Origin: G963677445 sp963677445
GTDB taxonomy: Bacteria > Bacteroidota > Ignavibacteria > Ignavibacteriales > Melioribacteraceae
Direction: 5' to 3'
Assembly (NCBI GenBank): GCA_963677445.2
Contig: CAXXGF010000052.1
Location: 1-64,000, forward strand
Length of the DNA stretch: 64,000 nt
Part shown: piece after piece, positions 44,549 through 54,456 of the stretch
Layout: each line of letters starts with the position of its first letter
How positions within the stretch are numbered: the first letter of the stretch is position 1
The notes under the pieces: model-generated
Told to the model about the DNA's origin: nothing
The model's database searches: none
What the model saw: the letters and a program-made list of their open reading frames with translations, nothing else
Program-made: the position numbers and the translations under genes

Positions 44549-45910
44549 TTATTTACCGCTGAAAGGTTTTGTGATATCCCATTTTTTTCTTTTTTCCCAG
44601 AGATTCTTCCGGCTTATGCCCAATGTTTCAGCGATTTGTTCTTCATTATATTCTTTTTGAAGTTTGAGGATCGACTTTTTTATGTAGTCTTCAATTGTTG
44701 AAATCTTAAAGTTATCTGAATTTTCCTCTTTTGAGAGAATCCTGGCGGGAAGATGAGAAACGCCGATATTCGCGTCGCCATCGGCAAGGTGCAGGGAATA
44801 TTCGATACAGTTTTCCAGTTCCCGTATATTACCGGGCCAGGAATAATCCATCAATTTTTTTAAAGCTGTTGATTCGATTCCCGATATTTTTTTATTATGG
44901 GTGTCGCATAATTTCTGAAGAAAATGGTTAGCCAGCAGCGGAATATCTTCTCTTCTTTCCCTCAGCGGGGGGAGAAAAACCGGAATGACATTTAACCGGA
45001 AGAAAAGGTCTTCCCTGAAAAGGTTATCTCTAACAGCCTCTTCCAGGTCCCTGTTTGTAGCGCAGACAACTCTTACGTTAAATTTTACCTGGGCAGTATC
45101 GCCAACTCTTCTGCAAGTGCCTTCCTGAAGAAAACGGAGCAGCTTCCCCTGTAATTTAAGTGGTATCTCACCTATTTCATCCAGGAAGAGAGTTCCTCCT
45201 TCAGCGGCGGCTATCAATCCGGTATGATTTTTAACGGCGCCTGTAAAAGCTCCCTTTACATGTCCGAAAAGTTCAGATTCCAGAAGATTTTCAGGTATCG
45301 CGGCGCAGTTTACCGAAACGAATGGTTTCTGCTCACGGTCTGAATTATTATGGATCGCTCTCGCTATCAGCTCTTTGCCCGTTCCTGATTCACCCGTTAT
45401 CAATACGGTGCTTCTTGCAGGGGCGATTTTCTCCACCAGGTTGAAGATGGTTTTCATCTTTTTTGATTGTGTGATAATATTTTCAAAGCAGGCCGCTCTC
45501 TGCATTTCTCTTTTAAGTGTAGCGCATTCTTTTGTCAGCCTCATCTGGTCGGTTACATCCCTTACTATCTCAACCGCCCCAATGATCTCATTTCCTTTAT
45601 CAATCAGAGCCCCCGAAGAGCATTCCATCCATCTGATATCGCCTGAGGGAGTTGTGGTATCATATAAAACCTTTCGCTGTTTGCCATCTTTTAATACATC
45701 AAGTATCTGGCAGTTTACGCATGGCTCTTCTCTTTTTCTATAGGCTTCATAACAATACCTGCCCGTTATATCGCCAAATTTTTTTCTGATTGATTCATTG
45801 TGGTAAACAACCTTGAGGTCGCGGTCAATTACAGTTACTCCGTCATTTACTGTATCAAGAACCGACTGGATGATTTCTTCTTCACGGAATTTATTTAGTT
45901 CTTCTCTCAT
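44549..45910 (-). CDS. Sigma-54-dependent activator with PAS domain
   Basis: The 453-residue protein has an N-terminal PAS domain (about 12-125) with cysteines in a CYEAYRKREEPCVNC pattern, a sigma-54 AAA+ domain with Walker A GESGTGKE, an intact GAFTGA loop, Walker B TLFLDE, and a Fis-type helix-turn-helix at the end (NEEQIAETLGISRKNLWEKR). It should activate the sigma-54 promoter at 44399-44415 through the palindromes at 44489-44534, which lie directly behind its own stop codon. The PAS cysteines may bind metal or sense redox. It is a homologue of the activator at 14083-15429. Confidence 0.92.
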   Translation of the reverse strand: MREELNKFREEEIIQSVLDTVNDGVTVIDRDLKVVYHNESIRKKFGDITGRYCYEAYRKREEPCVNCQILDVLKDGKQRKVLYDTTTPSGDIRWMECSSGALIDKGNEIIGAVEIVRDVTDQMRLTKECATLKREMQRAACFENIITQSKKMKTIFNLVEKIAPARSTVLITGESGTGKELIARAIHNNSDREQKPFVSVNCAAIPENLLESELFGHVKGAFTGAVKNHTGLIAAAEGGTLFLDEIGEIPLKLQGKLLRFLQEGTCRRVGDTAQVKFNVRVVCATNRDLEEAVRDNLFREDLFFRLNVIPVFLPPLRERREDIPLLANHFLQKLCDTHNKKISGIESTALKKLMDYSWPGNIRELENCIEYSLHLADGDANIGVSHLPARILSKEENSDNFKISTIEDYIKKSILKLQKEYNEEQIAETLGISRKNLWEKRKKWDITKPFSGK

Positions 45911-46282
45911 TTATCCTGATTTTTTATTTGCGCCTGACCGGAATGATTCATCAGCAAAATAAAGGAATACCGGTTGTTTTGCAAATGTCAGGGTGAAATT
46001 TTACACAATGATAATCTTGCGGAAAAATCTAAGAAATTCTCAATAGCGCTAAAGACCTCAAAAAGGCATTGGAACTTCTTTTTTGTTTTTATTCTTAGGG
46101 GCCATGAATTCCACCAATATTCTTTACACCTTAAGAATCCCATATAACTATTCAGACGGACATTCCCGGGGCAAAGTAAAAGATTATGTGAAGGGCCGCG
46201 GAGAAATTTAATTACATATCCGGGGGTTAAACTGTTTAAACCAGGTTATCAGGGCAGGCAGGGAATATTTGCGAAAAAAAGC
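45911..46282. other. Intergenic region, nothing recognised
   Basis: The 370 bases contain no plausible gene and no clear repeat. They should hold the promoter of the activator gene, but no confident motif was found. Confidence 0.5.
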
Positions 46283-46322
46283 AAAAGGAGCGAATGGCGG
46301 CAGCGTGTCCATCGCTCCTTTT
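46283..46322 (-). terminator. Terminator hairpin after the GH97 gene
   Basis: AAAAGGAGCGATGG and CCATTCGCTCCTTTT (read on the minus strand) pair with one bulge around a GC-rich loop; the TTTT run and further T residues follow. It lies 9 bases beyond the stop codon. Confidence 0.8.
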
Positions 46323-46330
46323 ATTGTGTG

Positions 46331-48412
46331 TTACTTTTCAATAATCAAACTTATAGCTAATCCGCCGCCGGGAGCGAGGTGGAATGTTTTTTCCATATTG
46401 CGGTCGATATTCATTGGCTGAATATTAATGTCGTCGGGGGTTTTATCCCAGTGGGCGTTTTTACCATCCATATATGCTATTGCGGTATATTTTTTAGATT
46501 TGTCGAGGAAATCGAAACTTACTGTTATCTCTCTCTCATTCTCATCAGTTATCGCTCCAAGAAACCAGTCTCCTGTTTCACGTTCCTGCCTGGCTATGGT
46601 AACAAAGTCGCCAACCTCGCCATTCAGTACCTTAGTCTGTTCCCAGTCAACTCCCACATCCCTGATAAACTGAAAAGCGGGATTCCCTTTGTAATTTTCA
46701 ATCAGATCGCAAGCCATCTGAATAGGGCTGTAGATAACCACATAAAGAGCGAGCTGGTGAGCAAGAGTAGTATTAATCTGGTTGTTTTTTTTGTATGGCT
46801 CAAGTTTGATGTTAAATACCCCCGGGGTGAAATCAATCGGACCGGCGAGCATTCTTGTGAATGCTACAATAGGCAGATGTTCCGGGGGATTGCCGCCATC
46901 GCTTGCCCACGCGTTAAATTCCTGACCTCTCAGTCCCTCCCGCGCTATCGCGTTGGGGTAAGTCCTTCTGATACCGGTTGCTTTAATCGGTTCATGAGCG
47001 TTCACGGCGGCTTTATATTTAGCGGCTGTTTCAATTACCCTGCGGTAATGATTTACCATCCACTGTCCGTGATGATATTCCCCTTTGGGAATGATTTTGC
47101 CTACATACCCGGTTTTAACAGCGTGAACACCGAGCCTGTTCATAAGAGAATAGGCGGTATCGAGCTGTTCATCGTAGGTCCTTGGAGCCGCCGAGGTTTC
47201 GTGATGCATGATTATCTCAACGCCCTTTGATTTTCCATATCGAACAACTTCTTCCAGATCATAATCGGGATAAGGGGTGACAAAATCGAATACTCCTTCA
47301 CGGTCTTCAAAACCAATCCAGTGTTCCCAGCCTGTATTCCAGCCTTCAACCAATACACCACCAAATCCATTATCCGCGGCAAAATCGATATACCTTTTAG
47401 CGTTCGCGGTTGTGGCCCCATGGTTGCCGCTCGCGACATCCCAGCTCGATTTGCCCAAGTGCATTTCCCACCAGATACCTACATATTTCATCGGTTTGAA
47501 CCAGGACACATCTCCGATTTTATTTGGCTCATTAAGGTTTACAATGAGCCTGGATTCGATAAGATCACCCGCTGTTTCCGCTATCTGGATGGTTCTCCAC
47601 GGAGTATGGAATGGGAGGCTGCGTTTGACTTTATGTCCCTGTCGGTCTGAACCTACAAGTTCACTGGTCATGGAAAGATTTTCAGGATCAATTTTAAGAG
47701 TCATGCCTGCATAATCGGTAAGATCCGCTTCATGAAAACTTAGGTGAAGGCCGTTTTTTGTTCTCATGGTGAATGGAGTGGACACGGCGTTTTCAGGAAT
47801 AAGTGATTGGGCAAGATTATCATCGTTTCTTTTTTTCAGCGCGTCAATCCCAGAAAATTTACATGTTGTATAAAGGTGCTCATATATTTCCCAATCTCCC
47901 GGTATCCACCAGCATGTGTGATCGCCGGTAAGATTAAATTGAGTGTTCTCATCGAGAATTATTATTTCATTAAGACCTTTCTGTTGCGGGAATTCATACC
48001 GGAACCCGACGCCGTCATCATAAATTCTGAACCTGATATTCAGAACTCTGCCTGGTTTTTCCTTTTCCTTCAGAGAGACAAAGAGTTCATTATATTCATT
48101 TTTTACATAACGCTGCTCACCCCAGGGCATTTCCCAGGTTTCGTCAAAACTTTTTTTATCAATTCCTTTTATCTCAAATCCTGATTTTAAAGGAGCATAT
48201 CCCTTAAGATCGAAACCGAGATATGATGAGTCAATAACAGGGGAATTTTTGTATTGAAGATAATAAAATGGTGAGCCGAGAGAGTCGAGACTGAAGGCAA
48301 GGGAAATATTTCCGGAGGGTGACTTTACACCGGTATTCCGGTTTGTGAATGTATTGCAGCCTGCAAGAAATATAACCAGGAGAATAATTATCCAGGAGAT
48401 TTTTAATTTCAT
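46331..48412 (-). CDS. Glycoside hydrolase family 97 lipoprotein
   Basis: The 693-residue protein has a lipoprotein signal (lipobox LAGC) and then the GH97 layout: an N-terminal beta-sandwich domain (SPSGNISLAFSLDSLGSPFY), a catalytic barrel with WWEMHLGKSSWDVASG, FGGVLVEGWNTGWEHW and VNAHEPIKATGIRRTYPN, and a C-terminal beta domain ending GGGLAISLIIE. Known GH97 enzymes cleave alpha-glucosides (SusB) or alpha-galactosides. Which one applies here cannot be read off. It should face the periplasm from the outer or inner membrane. It is a single-gene unit. Confidence 0.93.
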   Translation of the reverse strand: MKLKISWIIILLVIFLAGCNTFTNRNTGVKSPSGNISLAFSLDSLGSPFYYLQYKNSPVIDSSYLGFDLKGYAPLKSGFEIKGIDKKSFDETWEMPWGEQRYVKNEYNELFVSLKEKEKPGRVLNIRFRIYDDGVGFRYEFPQQKGLNEIIILDENTQFNLTGDHTCWWIPGDWEIYEHLYTTCKFSGIDALKKRNDDNLAQSLIPENAVSTPFTMRTKNGLHLSFHEADLTDYAGMTLKIDPENLSMTSELVGSDRQGHKVKRSLPFHTPWRTIQIAETAGDLIESRLIVNLNEPNKIGDVSWFKPMKYVGIWWEMHLGKSSWDVASGNHGATTANAKRYIDFAADNGFGGVLVEGWNTGWEHWIGFEDREGVFDFVTPYPDYDLEEVVRYGKSKGVEIIMHHETSAAPRTYDEQLDTAYSLMNRLGVHAVKTGYVGKIIPKGEYHHGQWMVNHYRRVIETAAKYKAAVNAHEPIKATGIRRTYPNAIAREGLRGQEFNAWASDGGNPPEHLPIVAFTRMLAGPIDFTPGVFNIKLEPYKKNNQINTTLAHQLALYVVIYSPIQMACDLIENYKGNPAFQFIRDVGVDWEQTKVLNGEVGDFVTIARQERETGDWFLGAITDENEREITVSFDFLDKSKKYTAIAYMDGKNAHWDKTPDDINIQPMNIDRNMEKTFHLAPGGGLAISLIIEK

Positions 48413-48881
48413 CTTTTTATCCGGTATTGTTGTAATCTAAGTCATTATATCGTGTGGTTGATTTGGCAAAAATTGTACCGTTTGTAAATTATCATGCCTG
48501 AGTCAGGTAAAAGTTGTTCTAAGTGTTCAGCGCTCCATTATTTTATCCCCGCAATTATATTAATGATAACACTTTATTTATCATAATGATAAAATTTTCG
48601 GCGTGATTTTTTTAAGCCGGCAAACCAGATTTTTTGTTTATTCACTATAAAGGGGGAAATTATTTTACTGTAGAGGTTATAAAAACACAACAAAGTGAAA
48701 TATTACATAAATGTTCAGAACAAGATTTTGGAGATTTGAAGGATTGCCCTGATTTGAGGCACCTGGCTAAACCCAAATAGCTATCGGAATTAAAAAATCA
48801 GAGAAAGAGTATAAGTATGAGTAAGAGTATGATGAGAGGATTGGGTGACGGCGGTGGTGATGTTTATTATTCCTGAGGGGG
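48413..48881. other. Intergenic region, nothing recognised
   Basis: No plausible gene. It contains an AT-rich block and, at 48795-48840, a stretch of GAGTATAAGTATGAGTAAGA-type short repeats. Confidence 0.5.
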
Positions 48882-48923
48882 GGGATTACTCCGTAAGCAG
48901 TAAAATTCTGCGCAAAATTTACC
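48882..48923 (-). repeat. Dispersed repeat (inverted), copy 2
   Basis: The minus strand carries the TTTTGCGCAGAATTTTACTG CTTACGGAGTAATC-type element also found at 27351-27395 and 60257-60300. Confidence 0.6.
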
Positions 48924-48979
48924 AACGAGTAAAAAATTTTCTTGCCAATTAAAGGTTTTGTGGTCACTCAAAGTGAGTT

Positions 48980-49028
48980 CTCCCCGTCAATGAAGCGTCT
49001 TACTTCATTGACGGGGGAGGACTTTTTT
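48980..49028 (+). terminator. Terminator-like hairpin without an upstream gene on its strand
   Basis: CTCCCCGTCAATGAAG pairs with CTTCATTGACGGGG(G)AG around a CGTCTTA loop, then TTTTTT follows on the plus strand. A smaller TCACT/AGTGA stem precedes it. The nearest plus-strand gene upstream is over 8 kb away, so it either belongs to an unseen small RNA or works as a hairpin for the minus-strand kinase gene, whose stop is 46 bases away. Confidence 0.5.
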
Positions 49029-49073
49029 CGAGTTAATCTATTATCTTTCGGTTCTGGCGCTGCCAGTTTATGA

Positions 49074-50549
49074 TTAAGATTTTGGGATTAATACTTCAAT
49101 CGCAAATTCACATCCGCCATCTGGCAGGTTTTTTACATCTATTCCCCAACCGCATCTTTTAGTCATGTTATATGCGATAAAGCAGCCATAACCGAAATTT
49201 TTCTGCATACGTGATTTGGTTGAAGTTTGTTCATGGAATATTTTTTTTCTTCCGTCAGCCTCCTGAAGAAGTTCTTCGGCAATACCCCTGCCATTATCGC
49301 TTATATAAATTTTTCCATTTCCGGCTGACTGATCAAAACTGGTTCTAATTTTTATTTCAGTTTTTTTCTCTTTATTATGAACCAGGCTGTTTTGCACAAG
49401 GGGTTCCAGGATTTCCCAGATTACGAACTCATTTACATGAATAACCGGGAAATTTTTATCGAATTCGGTTTTTATTGAAAATGTTGTTGAGCTGATCGAA
49501 AGCCTGTTAAAAAGATTATCTACAAGGAATAAGATTACTTTGTTGATATCGGTATTAAATATCGGATTGCGGATTGTGGAAATCTGTGGCTCATACCATT
49601 TCATATCATAAATTATTCTTGAGATGAAGTTGGAATATTTTAACACTCTCTCCTTAATCTCATCATTACCTGATATTTTCCTGATATCACTTGTAATAAA
49701 ACCCATAACTTTTTCAGCTTTATGGTGGGCATGATATATCCTTCGTGTGAAAACAGATTCCTTTTCATGTTCGATTTTTTCCTGAAGATGAATTTCCTTC
49801 TCCTCGAAAAGGTCCTTTCTTATTTTGTCTCTCGTCCTGACAGTATAAGAGGAAATGAGATACATGAAAAACAGCCCTACGAGGATTATCAGTGAAAACG
49901 TGAAAGCGATAATATCGTAATTATTAATGAACTGACTGGTGATGCTTGAAAAATTCGGTTTCGACCTGATATAGAGTATTCCTGAAAAAACACCATCGGG
50001 CACAAAAGGGATAAAACTGTTAAAAGCTTCTCGTTCATCGATAAGTGTAACCTGATTTTCAAGTTTGATTACTTCCGTTTTTATTGAATCGAGCAATTTT
50101 TCAGCATACCGGTGTTCCGAACTTGGGGGAGGAATAAAGTTCTTTTTTAATATATAGCGGTTGAATATTACTTCACCATCATCAACAACAAAAAAGCGGG
50201 ATCCTTTTTTCGCGAAAAGGCAAATTTCTTCAACATCCTTCTCGATTATCTGCTGATTCAGGAGAATATCAAACTTCTGAATTGTTTTTCTTCTTTCATC
50301 CTCACTAATATTTTTATTTAGGCGGACAGTTTCTACCAGCATTTCAAGTGAACTAACACTTGTGTTCGCCATTTTATTGGAGGTATACTGGAGATACCAT
50401 TCTCTTGTATCCCGAACAAATTCATTTAATGAACTCTTAAACACGAGGAAAACAATAATCTCAAAGAAGATAAGAATTGAAAAAAGAAAGACTATATGCC
50501 TGACCTCAAAATTATATTTGTTGAGCCTTTTTAAGGTTTTTTTTATCAT
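49074..50549 (-). CDS. Membrane sensor histidine kinase
   Basis: The 491-residue protein has two membrane helices (about 19-42 and 206-232) around a 165-residue extracytoplasmic sensor, then a coiled coil and an ATPase domain. The N box is EILEPLVQNSLVHN, G1 ISDNGRGI, and G2 GYGCFIAYNMTKRCG. The dimerisation segment carries RRIYHAHHKAEKVMGFITSD, which does not match the standard H box, so the phosphorylated His is uncertain. No response regulator is next to it. Its start overlaps the solute-binding gene stop by 4 bases, suggesting that the binding protein supplies its signal. Confidence 0.85.
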   Translation of the reverse strand: MIKKTLKRLNKYNFEVRHIVFLFSILIFFEIIVFLVFKSSLNEFVRDTREWYLQYTSNKMANTSVSSLEMLVETVRLNKNISEDERRKTIQKFDILLNQQIIEKDVEEICLFAKKGSRFFVVDDGEVIFNRYILKKNFIPPPSSEHRYAEKLLDSIKTEVIKLENQVTLIDEREAFNSFIPFVPDGVFSGILYIRSKPNFSSITSQFINNYDIIAFTFSLIILVGLFFMYLISSYTVRTRDKIRKDLFEEKEIHLQEKIEHEKESVFTRRIYHAHHKAEKVMGFITSDIRKISGNDEIKERVLKYSNFISRIIYDMKWYEPQISTIRNPIFNTDINKVILFLVDNLFNRLSISSTTFSIKTEFDKNFPVIHVNEFVIWEILEPLVQNSLVHNKEKKTEIKIRTSFDQSAGNGKIYISDNGRGIAEELLQEADGRKKIFHEQTSTKSRMQKNFGYGCFIAYNMTKRCGWGIDVKNLPDGGCEFAIEVLIPKS

Positions 50550-51856
50550 TTTTCACCTCTAAGCTCATTTACTTCATTGTATATTCTCTCAACAGCCTCC
50601 TCCGGAGTCATTTCCGCGTCAATAGCCGCTTTAATATATTGAGTGATAATTTGTGAATATGCCTGGTAATTTTCACTGACGGGCCGAAAGGCGGAATGTT
50701 TGAATAATTCATTATAATAACTTAACGTTTCATATTTGTCACTCAGGCCGCCATCATAATAAAACGTTTTCAGGCTGGGGAGATAGCCATTTTCCTCATA
50801 CATCAGTGATTGATTTTCTTCTCTCATCCAGAACCGAAGAAATTCAATGGCGGCCTCTTTTTTTGTCGAATAGCGGGATATCATCAGGTTCCATCCCCCC
50901 CTGATATATGCTTTTTCTCCCGAGGCAAAATGTGGGAGGGGGGCTCTTTCCATAATACCGGGATCATTTTTATTCCATGAAGGATAATATTCCCCTATTG
51001 TTGTCGGCCATCCTCTCAGAAAAACACCATTGTTATTAAAATAATAATCGATGAAATTATTTTCCTGCAATCCGGTTATTTCGGGAGGGGAAATTTTATA
51101 ACTGTGAACCAGGTCCGTTATAAAATGTACCGTTTCACCAAGATTTTGCCGGTCCAAAAATATTTCTTCACCTCCCGGTCCATATCTGCTTATCATCATT
51201 TCGGCAAAACTGCACATAAGTCCTTCATAATTATCAGCCCAGAATGTATAAAAAGACCTGCCCGAAAATCGTGATGATTTACCAAGACTGATGAATTTTT
51301 CCCAGGTAATCCCCATGCTTAATTCGTTTCTCAATTTTTTATTCTCCTCTCCTCTGAAATCCTCTTTCCTGTAGAACATTGTTCCGATATCGAGATATAC
51401 CGGAAGGGCAACCTGTTTGTTTTGATAATAACAGGAATTCAGAGCAAGATCTTCAACCTGCTTTAATTCATCGGGGGTGAGATATTTATTCAGATCTTCG
51501 GCCCAGCGGGCAAACCGGGCTATCCAGACAAGATCGAGGGAAAAGATATCGAGCATAGGACTTTTGCTTCGGAGGTATTTTATCAGAAGCTGTTTTCTTT
51601 CATGTGTGCTGAATTTATAAAGGGGAAGATTTGATAACTCCACCCTGATTTTCCCTTTATATTTCTCGTTGAACTTACTGATAATTTTATATTGAACTGT
51701 GGCAAGGTTATCGACATAGTGAATTACAATTTCACGGTCGTCATCAGGATTCTGATCATTGCCTGTCGCGAAAAAAATAAACTGTATGAGAATAAGCAGC
51801 AAAAGAGCCAGGAAAAAAGCGGGTACAGCGAGATTTATTTTTTTTAGGGGATTCAA
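50546..51856 (-). CDS. Membrane-anchored extracellular solute-binding protein (family 1)
   Basis: The 436-residue protein has an uncleaved-looking N-terminal helix (about 9-30) with no lipobox, and a family 1 (sugar-type) solute-binding fold: IVIHYVDNLATVQYKIISKF, LDIFSLDLVWIARFARWAED, GGWNLMISRYSTKKEAAIEFL. Such proteins usually feed ABC importers for sugars. Here no permease or ATPase gene is near, and the only partner is a sensor kinase overlapping by 4 bases. It may therefore be a ligand receptor rather than a transport component. Confidence 0.85.
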   Translation of the reverse strand: MNPLKKINLAVPAFFLALLLLILIQFIFFATGNDQNPDDDREIVIHYVDNLATVQYKIISKFNEKYKGKIRVELSNLPLYKFSTHERKQLLIKYLRSKSPMLDIFSLDLVWIARFARWAEDLNKYLTPDELKQVEDLALNSCYYQNKQVALPVYLDIGTMFYRKEDFRGEENKKLRNELSMGITWEKFISLGKSSRFSGRSFYTFWADNYEGLMCSFAEMMISRYGPGGEEIFLDRQNLGETVHFITDLVHSYKISPPEITGLQENNFIDYYFNNNGVFLRGWPTTIGEYYPSWNKNDPGIMERAPLPHFASGEKAYIRGGWNLMISRYSTKKEAAIEFLRFWMREENQSLMYEENGYLPSLKTFYYDGGLSDKYETLSYYNELFKHSAFRPVSENYQAYSQIITQYIKAAIDAEMTPEEAVERIYNEVNELRGEK

Positions 51857-52282
51857 ATGAATTCCTGTCGAATAGGATTATAGTTTTTGTTAAAATTGAA
51901 AAAATATCTCCGCCAATTTTGTGCCAACGATTTCCAGGATATCTTAATTCAACAATAAAGATAAAATATTTTATCGTAAAAAAATAATCACTGATATTTA
52001 ATTAAATAAAAATTCTATGACCAGGCCTGTAACATTTTCATTGGAATATGAAAGCCGTAGCGGCAAAAAGAAGAAAGCAGCAAACAAATATGTTAGGAGA
52101 CTATCCGGAATTAGAACAACAAGAAATACATCCAAAGGTATGATGCAGTATTTGTTGTAGGAACCACCATCTGTGTAAAAGTTTTTTTGGTCCTGTAGAG
52201 TTACCGGCACCTGTTGAAAATGCTTATTCCGGAAAAATGATGCCAAAATAAGCTAAAATACTATCTCCGTCGATATTTCTGG
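51857..52282. other. Intergenic region without supported gene
   Basis: Open frames exist on both strands (82 codons minus at 51998-52246; 48 codons plus at 52016-52162), but neither has a ribosome site or recognisable product. Confidence 0.5.
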
Positions 52283-53014
52283 TTAGTCGATCTTCGAATA
52301 GGTAATATCATGTGGGTCAAGCATATACATTTTACCATTAACAAAAATCACTTCCATTGCATATTGGTTATATGGAGTTAAATAAATATATGGCTCTTCA
52401 TAATCATAATTATACTTTTCAGAAATAATTGTTTCTTCATCCAGTACTTCATCATATGTTCTTTTTGTGCAATAATAAATGGAAGAATCAGCAACAAAAC
52501 GGTAAACATATTCAATTACTCCATTTGTATAGATTGGGTCGCCATCCTCATGAAAATCACAAAATTGTACTTCTTGTTTCCAGATACCATCGAGTATATT
52601 GTTTCCTTCCTCTTCTGGAGTAAATACATTTACATAAGTTGCTACCCATTGGCCATCTTTGATATCAATAATCTTGTTGGTCGCGAATTGGATAGAATGT
52701 GTTCTATAACATATCGAACGGTCCATAATTATTTTTGTGTAGACCAATACACCATTTTCAACGATGTAATTACCGTGAGTTTGGATAAATTCAAATCTTG
52801 GATCACTACTATTAGTAGTGCCTCCGGGATAAATAGATTCGGTAAAAGTTCCATCCCCTTTAAACTCTATGGTTTGAAATTCCGGGATACCCCATTTCCC
52901 AATTATCTCATAGTTGCCTGAATGTTGTTCATAACTAATGGGGTTTTCTTCCTGACAAGCGCATATCATTACGAATAATAGTATGGTTGAGATTAAATAT
53001 TTTTCCAATTTCAT
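52283..53014 (-). CDS. Lipocalin-like lipoprotein
   Basis: The 243-residue product has a lipoprotein signal (lipobox ICAC). The body is strand-rich and repeats a lipocalin-like pattern twice: GKWGIPEFQTIEFKGDGTFTE and DGIWKQEVQFCDFHEDGD, each starting with a W-containing strand after a Gly. Such proteins are frequent in Bacteroidetes and lack known functions. It is a single gene with its own ribosome site (AGGAGGCAG). Confidence 0.75.
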   Translation of the reverse strand: MKLEKYLISTILLFVMICACQEENPISYEQHSGNYEIIGKWGIPEFQTIEFKGDGTFTESIYPGGTTNSSDPRFEFIQTHGNYIVENGVLVYTKIIMDRSICYRTHSIQFATNKIIDIKDGQWVATYVNVFTPEEEGNNILDGIWKQEVQFCDFHEDGDPIYTNGVIEYVYRFVADSSIYYCTKRTYDEVLDEETIISEKYNYDYEEPYIYLTPYNQYAMEVIFVNGKMYMLDPHDITYSKID

Positions 53015-53447
53015 TCTGCCTCCTTAGTAATATTGTTAATTAAGTTTATGTGTTGCTGTTTTTACTTACATAAATTGTAGCTAACGATAATCAGTATCGC
53101 GTAAAATATGCAGTATTATCTTACCTGAATATGAAAGAACAACTGCCGGAAACTTACGCGGTACTCTTTTTATTTAAGAACAAATATGAATCTTTGGTAG
53201 AAACTAAAAGTAATTTACTTTATAAATATAAATATAAATGTAATTCTTTAAAAATAGCTATGATTAAATAATAAAATTAAAAAAGATTTGGTCTGTTCCA
53301 AAATACTTCAATCTGTGTCGGTTTTAATCTCAGGTGAAATCTTTTATTAGATTATCCGCAAAACCTTCCAATATTTCTCAAAGATAAAATTATATTTCGG
53401 AATAAAAAAAAAATTGTGCAAGAAGAAATAAAATCGGTGAATTTTGA
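53015..53447. other. Intergenic region between divergent genes
   Basis: No gene is supported. The stretch is very AT-rich (for example TATAAATATAAATATAAATG near 53221-53240) and should hold the two divergent promoters. Confidence 0.5.
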
Positions 53448-54215
53448 ATGGATCATATATCAAACTGGAACTCATATTATAACCAAATAGAAAACAGGAA
53501 AGCCGTTATATCGGTTGATCTCGGACTTGAGGAAATTGCTCCCATAAAAGAAAATCCTGTTTTGCTTAAAGTAATTGCCGCGATAAAAAATCCAAATGAA
53601 AAAGGATTTGCTGAGGCTGAGGAGTTTAACGCGATAAAAGGTTTTGAGCTGGTATTAAGCTCCGCAATAAAGAATAGCGGGGCTAAATTTGCCGGAACCC
53701 GCATGCATAATGGCTCTAAGTCGTTTTATTATTATCTCAGTGAGAAAAACTCCGCCGATGAGCTGCTGAAAAAGAAAAAGGATTCATCGGGAGAGATAAA
53801 TTTTTCATGGGAAATTTCGGATGACCCCGAATGGGAATTCTATTCAGATTTTCTTTATCCCGATTACATTAAACTGCAGGTTACGCAGAATGAAAAAATT
53901 TTCGAGCGGCTTATCGGTTATGGTGATAAACTTACAGAAGCGAGGGATGTGGAACACTGGCTATATTTCCGAAACGAAGAGGGAAGAAAAGAGGTGATTG
54001 AGGAAATTGATGATGAGCGCTGGGATGAGCTGGAAGAAAGTTATCATGATAACTCTGGTGAATATCCTTATGGGCTTTACCTGAAATGTTATACTGCCTT
54101 TTCCCGGGAGATTATCAATGAAGTTTCATCCCGACTTGTGACTCTCGCTCAAAAAAATGATGGTTATTATGATGGCTGGGAAACTTTTGTATATAAAGAG
54201 TCTGAAAATTATTAA
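53448..54215 (+). CDS. DUF695 / RraB-like fusion protein
   Basis: The 255-residue protein begins with a DUF695-type region (about 1-125, with AVISVDLGLEEIAPIKENPV and LLKVIAAIKNPNEKGFA) followed by a RraB-like domain (about 150-255, with EARDVEHWLYFRNEEGRKEV and NDGYYDGWETFV). RraB proteins can inhibit RNase E; the DUF695/RraB fusion recurs in other bacteria without known role. It is cytoplasmic and stands alone. Confidence in the domains is good from motif memory, but the function is not established. Confidence 0.8.
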   Translation: MDHISNWNSYYNQIENRKAVISVDLGLEEIAPIKENPVLLKVIAAIKNPNEKGFAEAEEFNAIKGFELVLSSAIKNSGAKFAGTRMHNGSKSFYYYLSEKNSADELLKKKKDSSGEINFSWEISDDPEWEFYSDFLYPDYIKLQVTQNEKIFERLIGYGDKLTEARDVEHWLYFRNEEGRKEVIEEIDDERWDELEESYHDNSGEYPYGLYLKCYTAFSREIINEVSSRLVTLAQKNDGYYDGWETFVYKESENY

Positions 54216-54456
54216 TCAATAATGAACAATAATTAACTTTGGTCGCGGCTCCCATTCTGTAACGATTTATCAATAGCTGTCAAACTTCCCGGTAATAAAA
54301 AGAACAGATTTTTATTTTGTAAGAAAAACTAAATCAACTATTTGAACTTTTCCCTTTTTTCTGACATTAAATAATTATTATTATCAGAACCGAAATTGCT
54401 TGACTGTTTTGTCTGAATAGATTAACTTGTAATAAACCAACAAATTCGGGGGAAAT

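Noticed and set aside
46379..47230. 283-codon open frame on the plus strand
   Set aside because: Antisense to the well-supported GH97 gene, without family motifs.
51998..52246. 82-codon minus-strand frame
   Set aside because: No ribosome site, no recognisable motif, and the hydrophobic part looks accidental.
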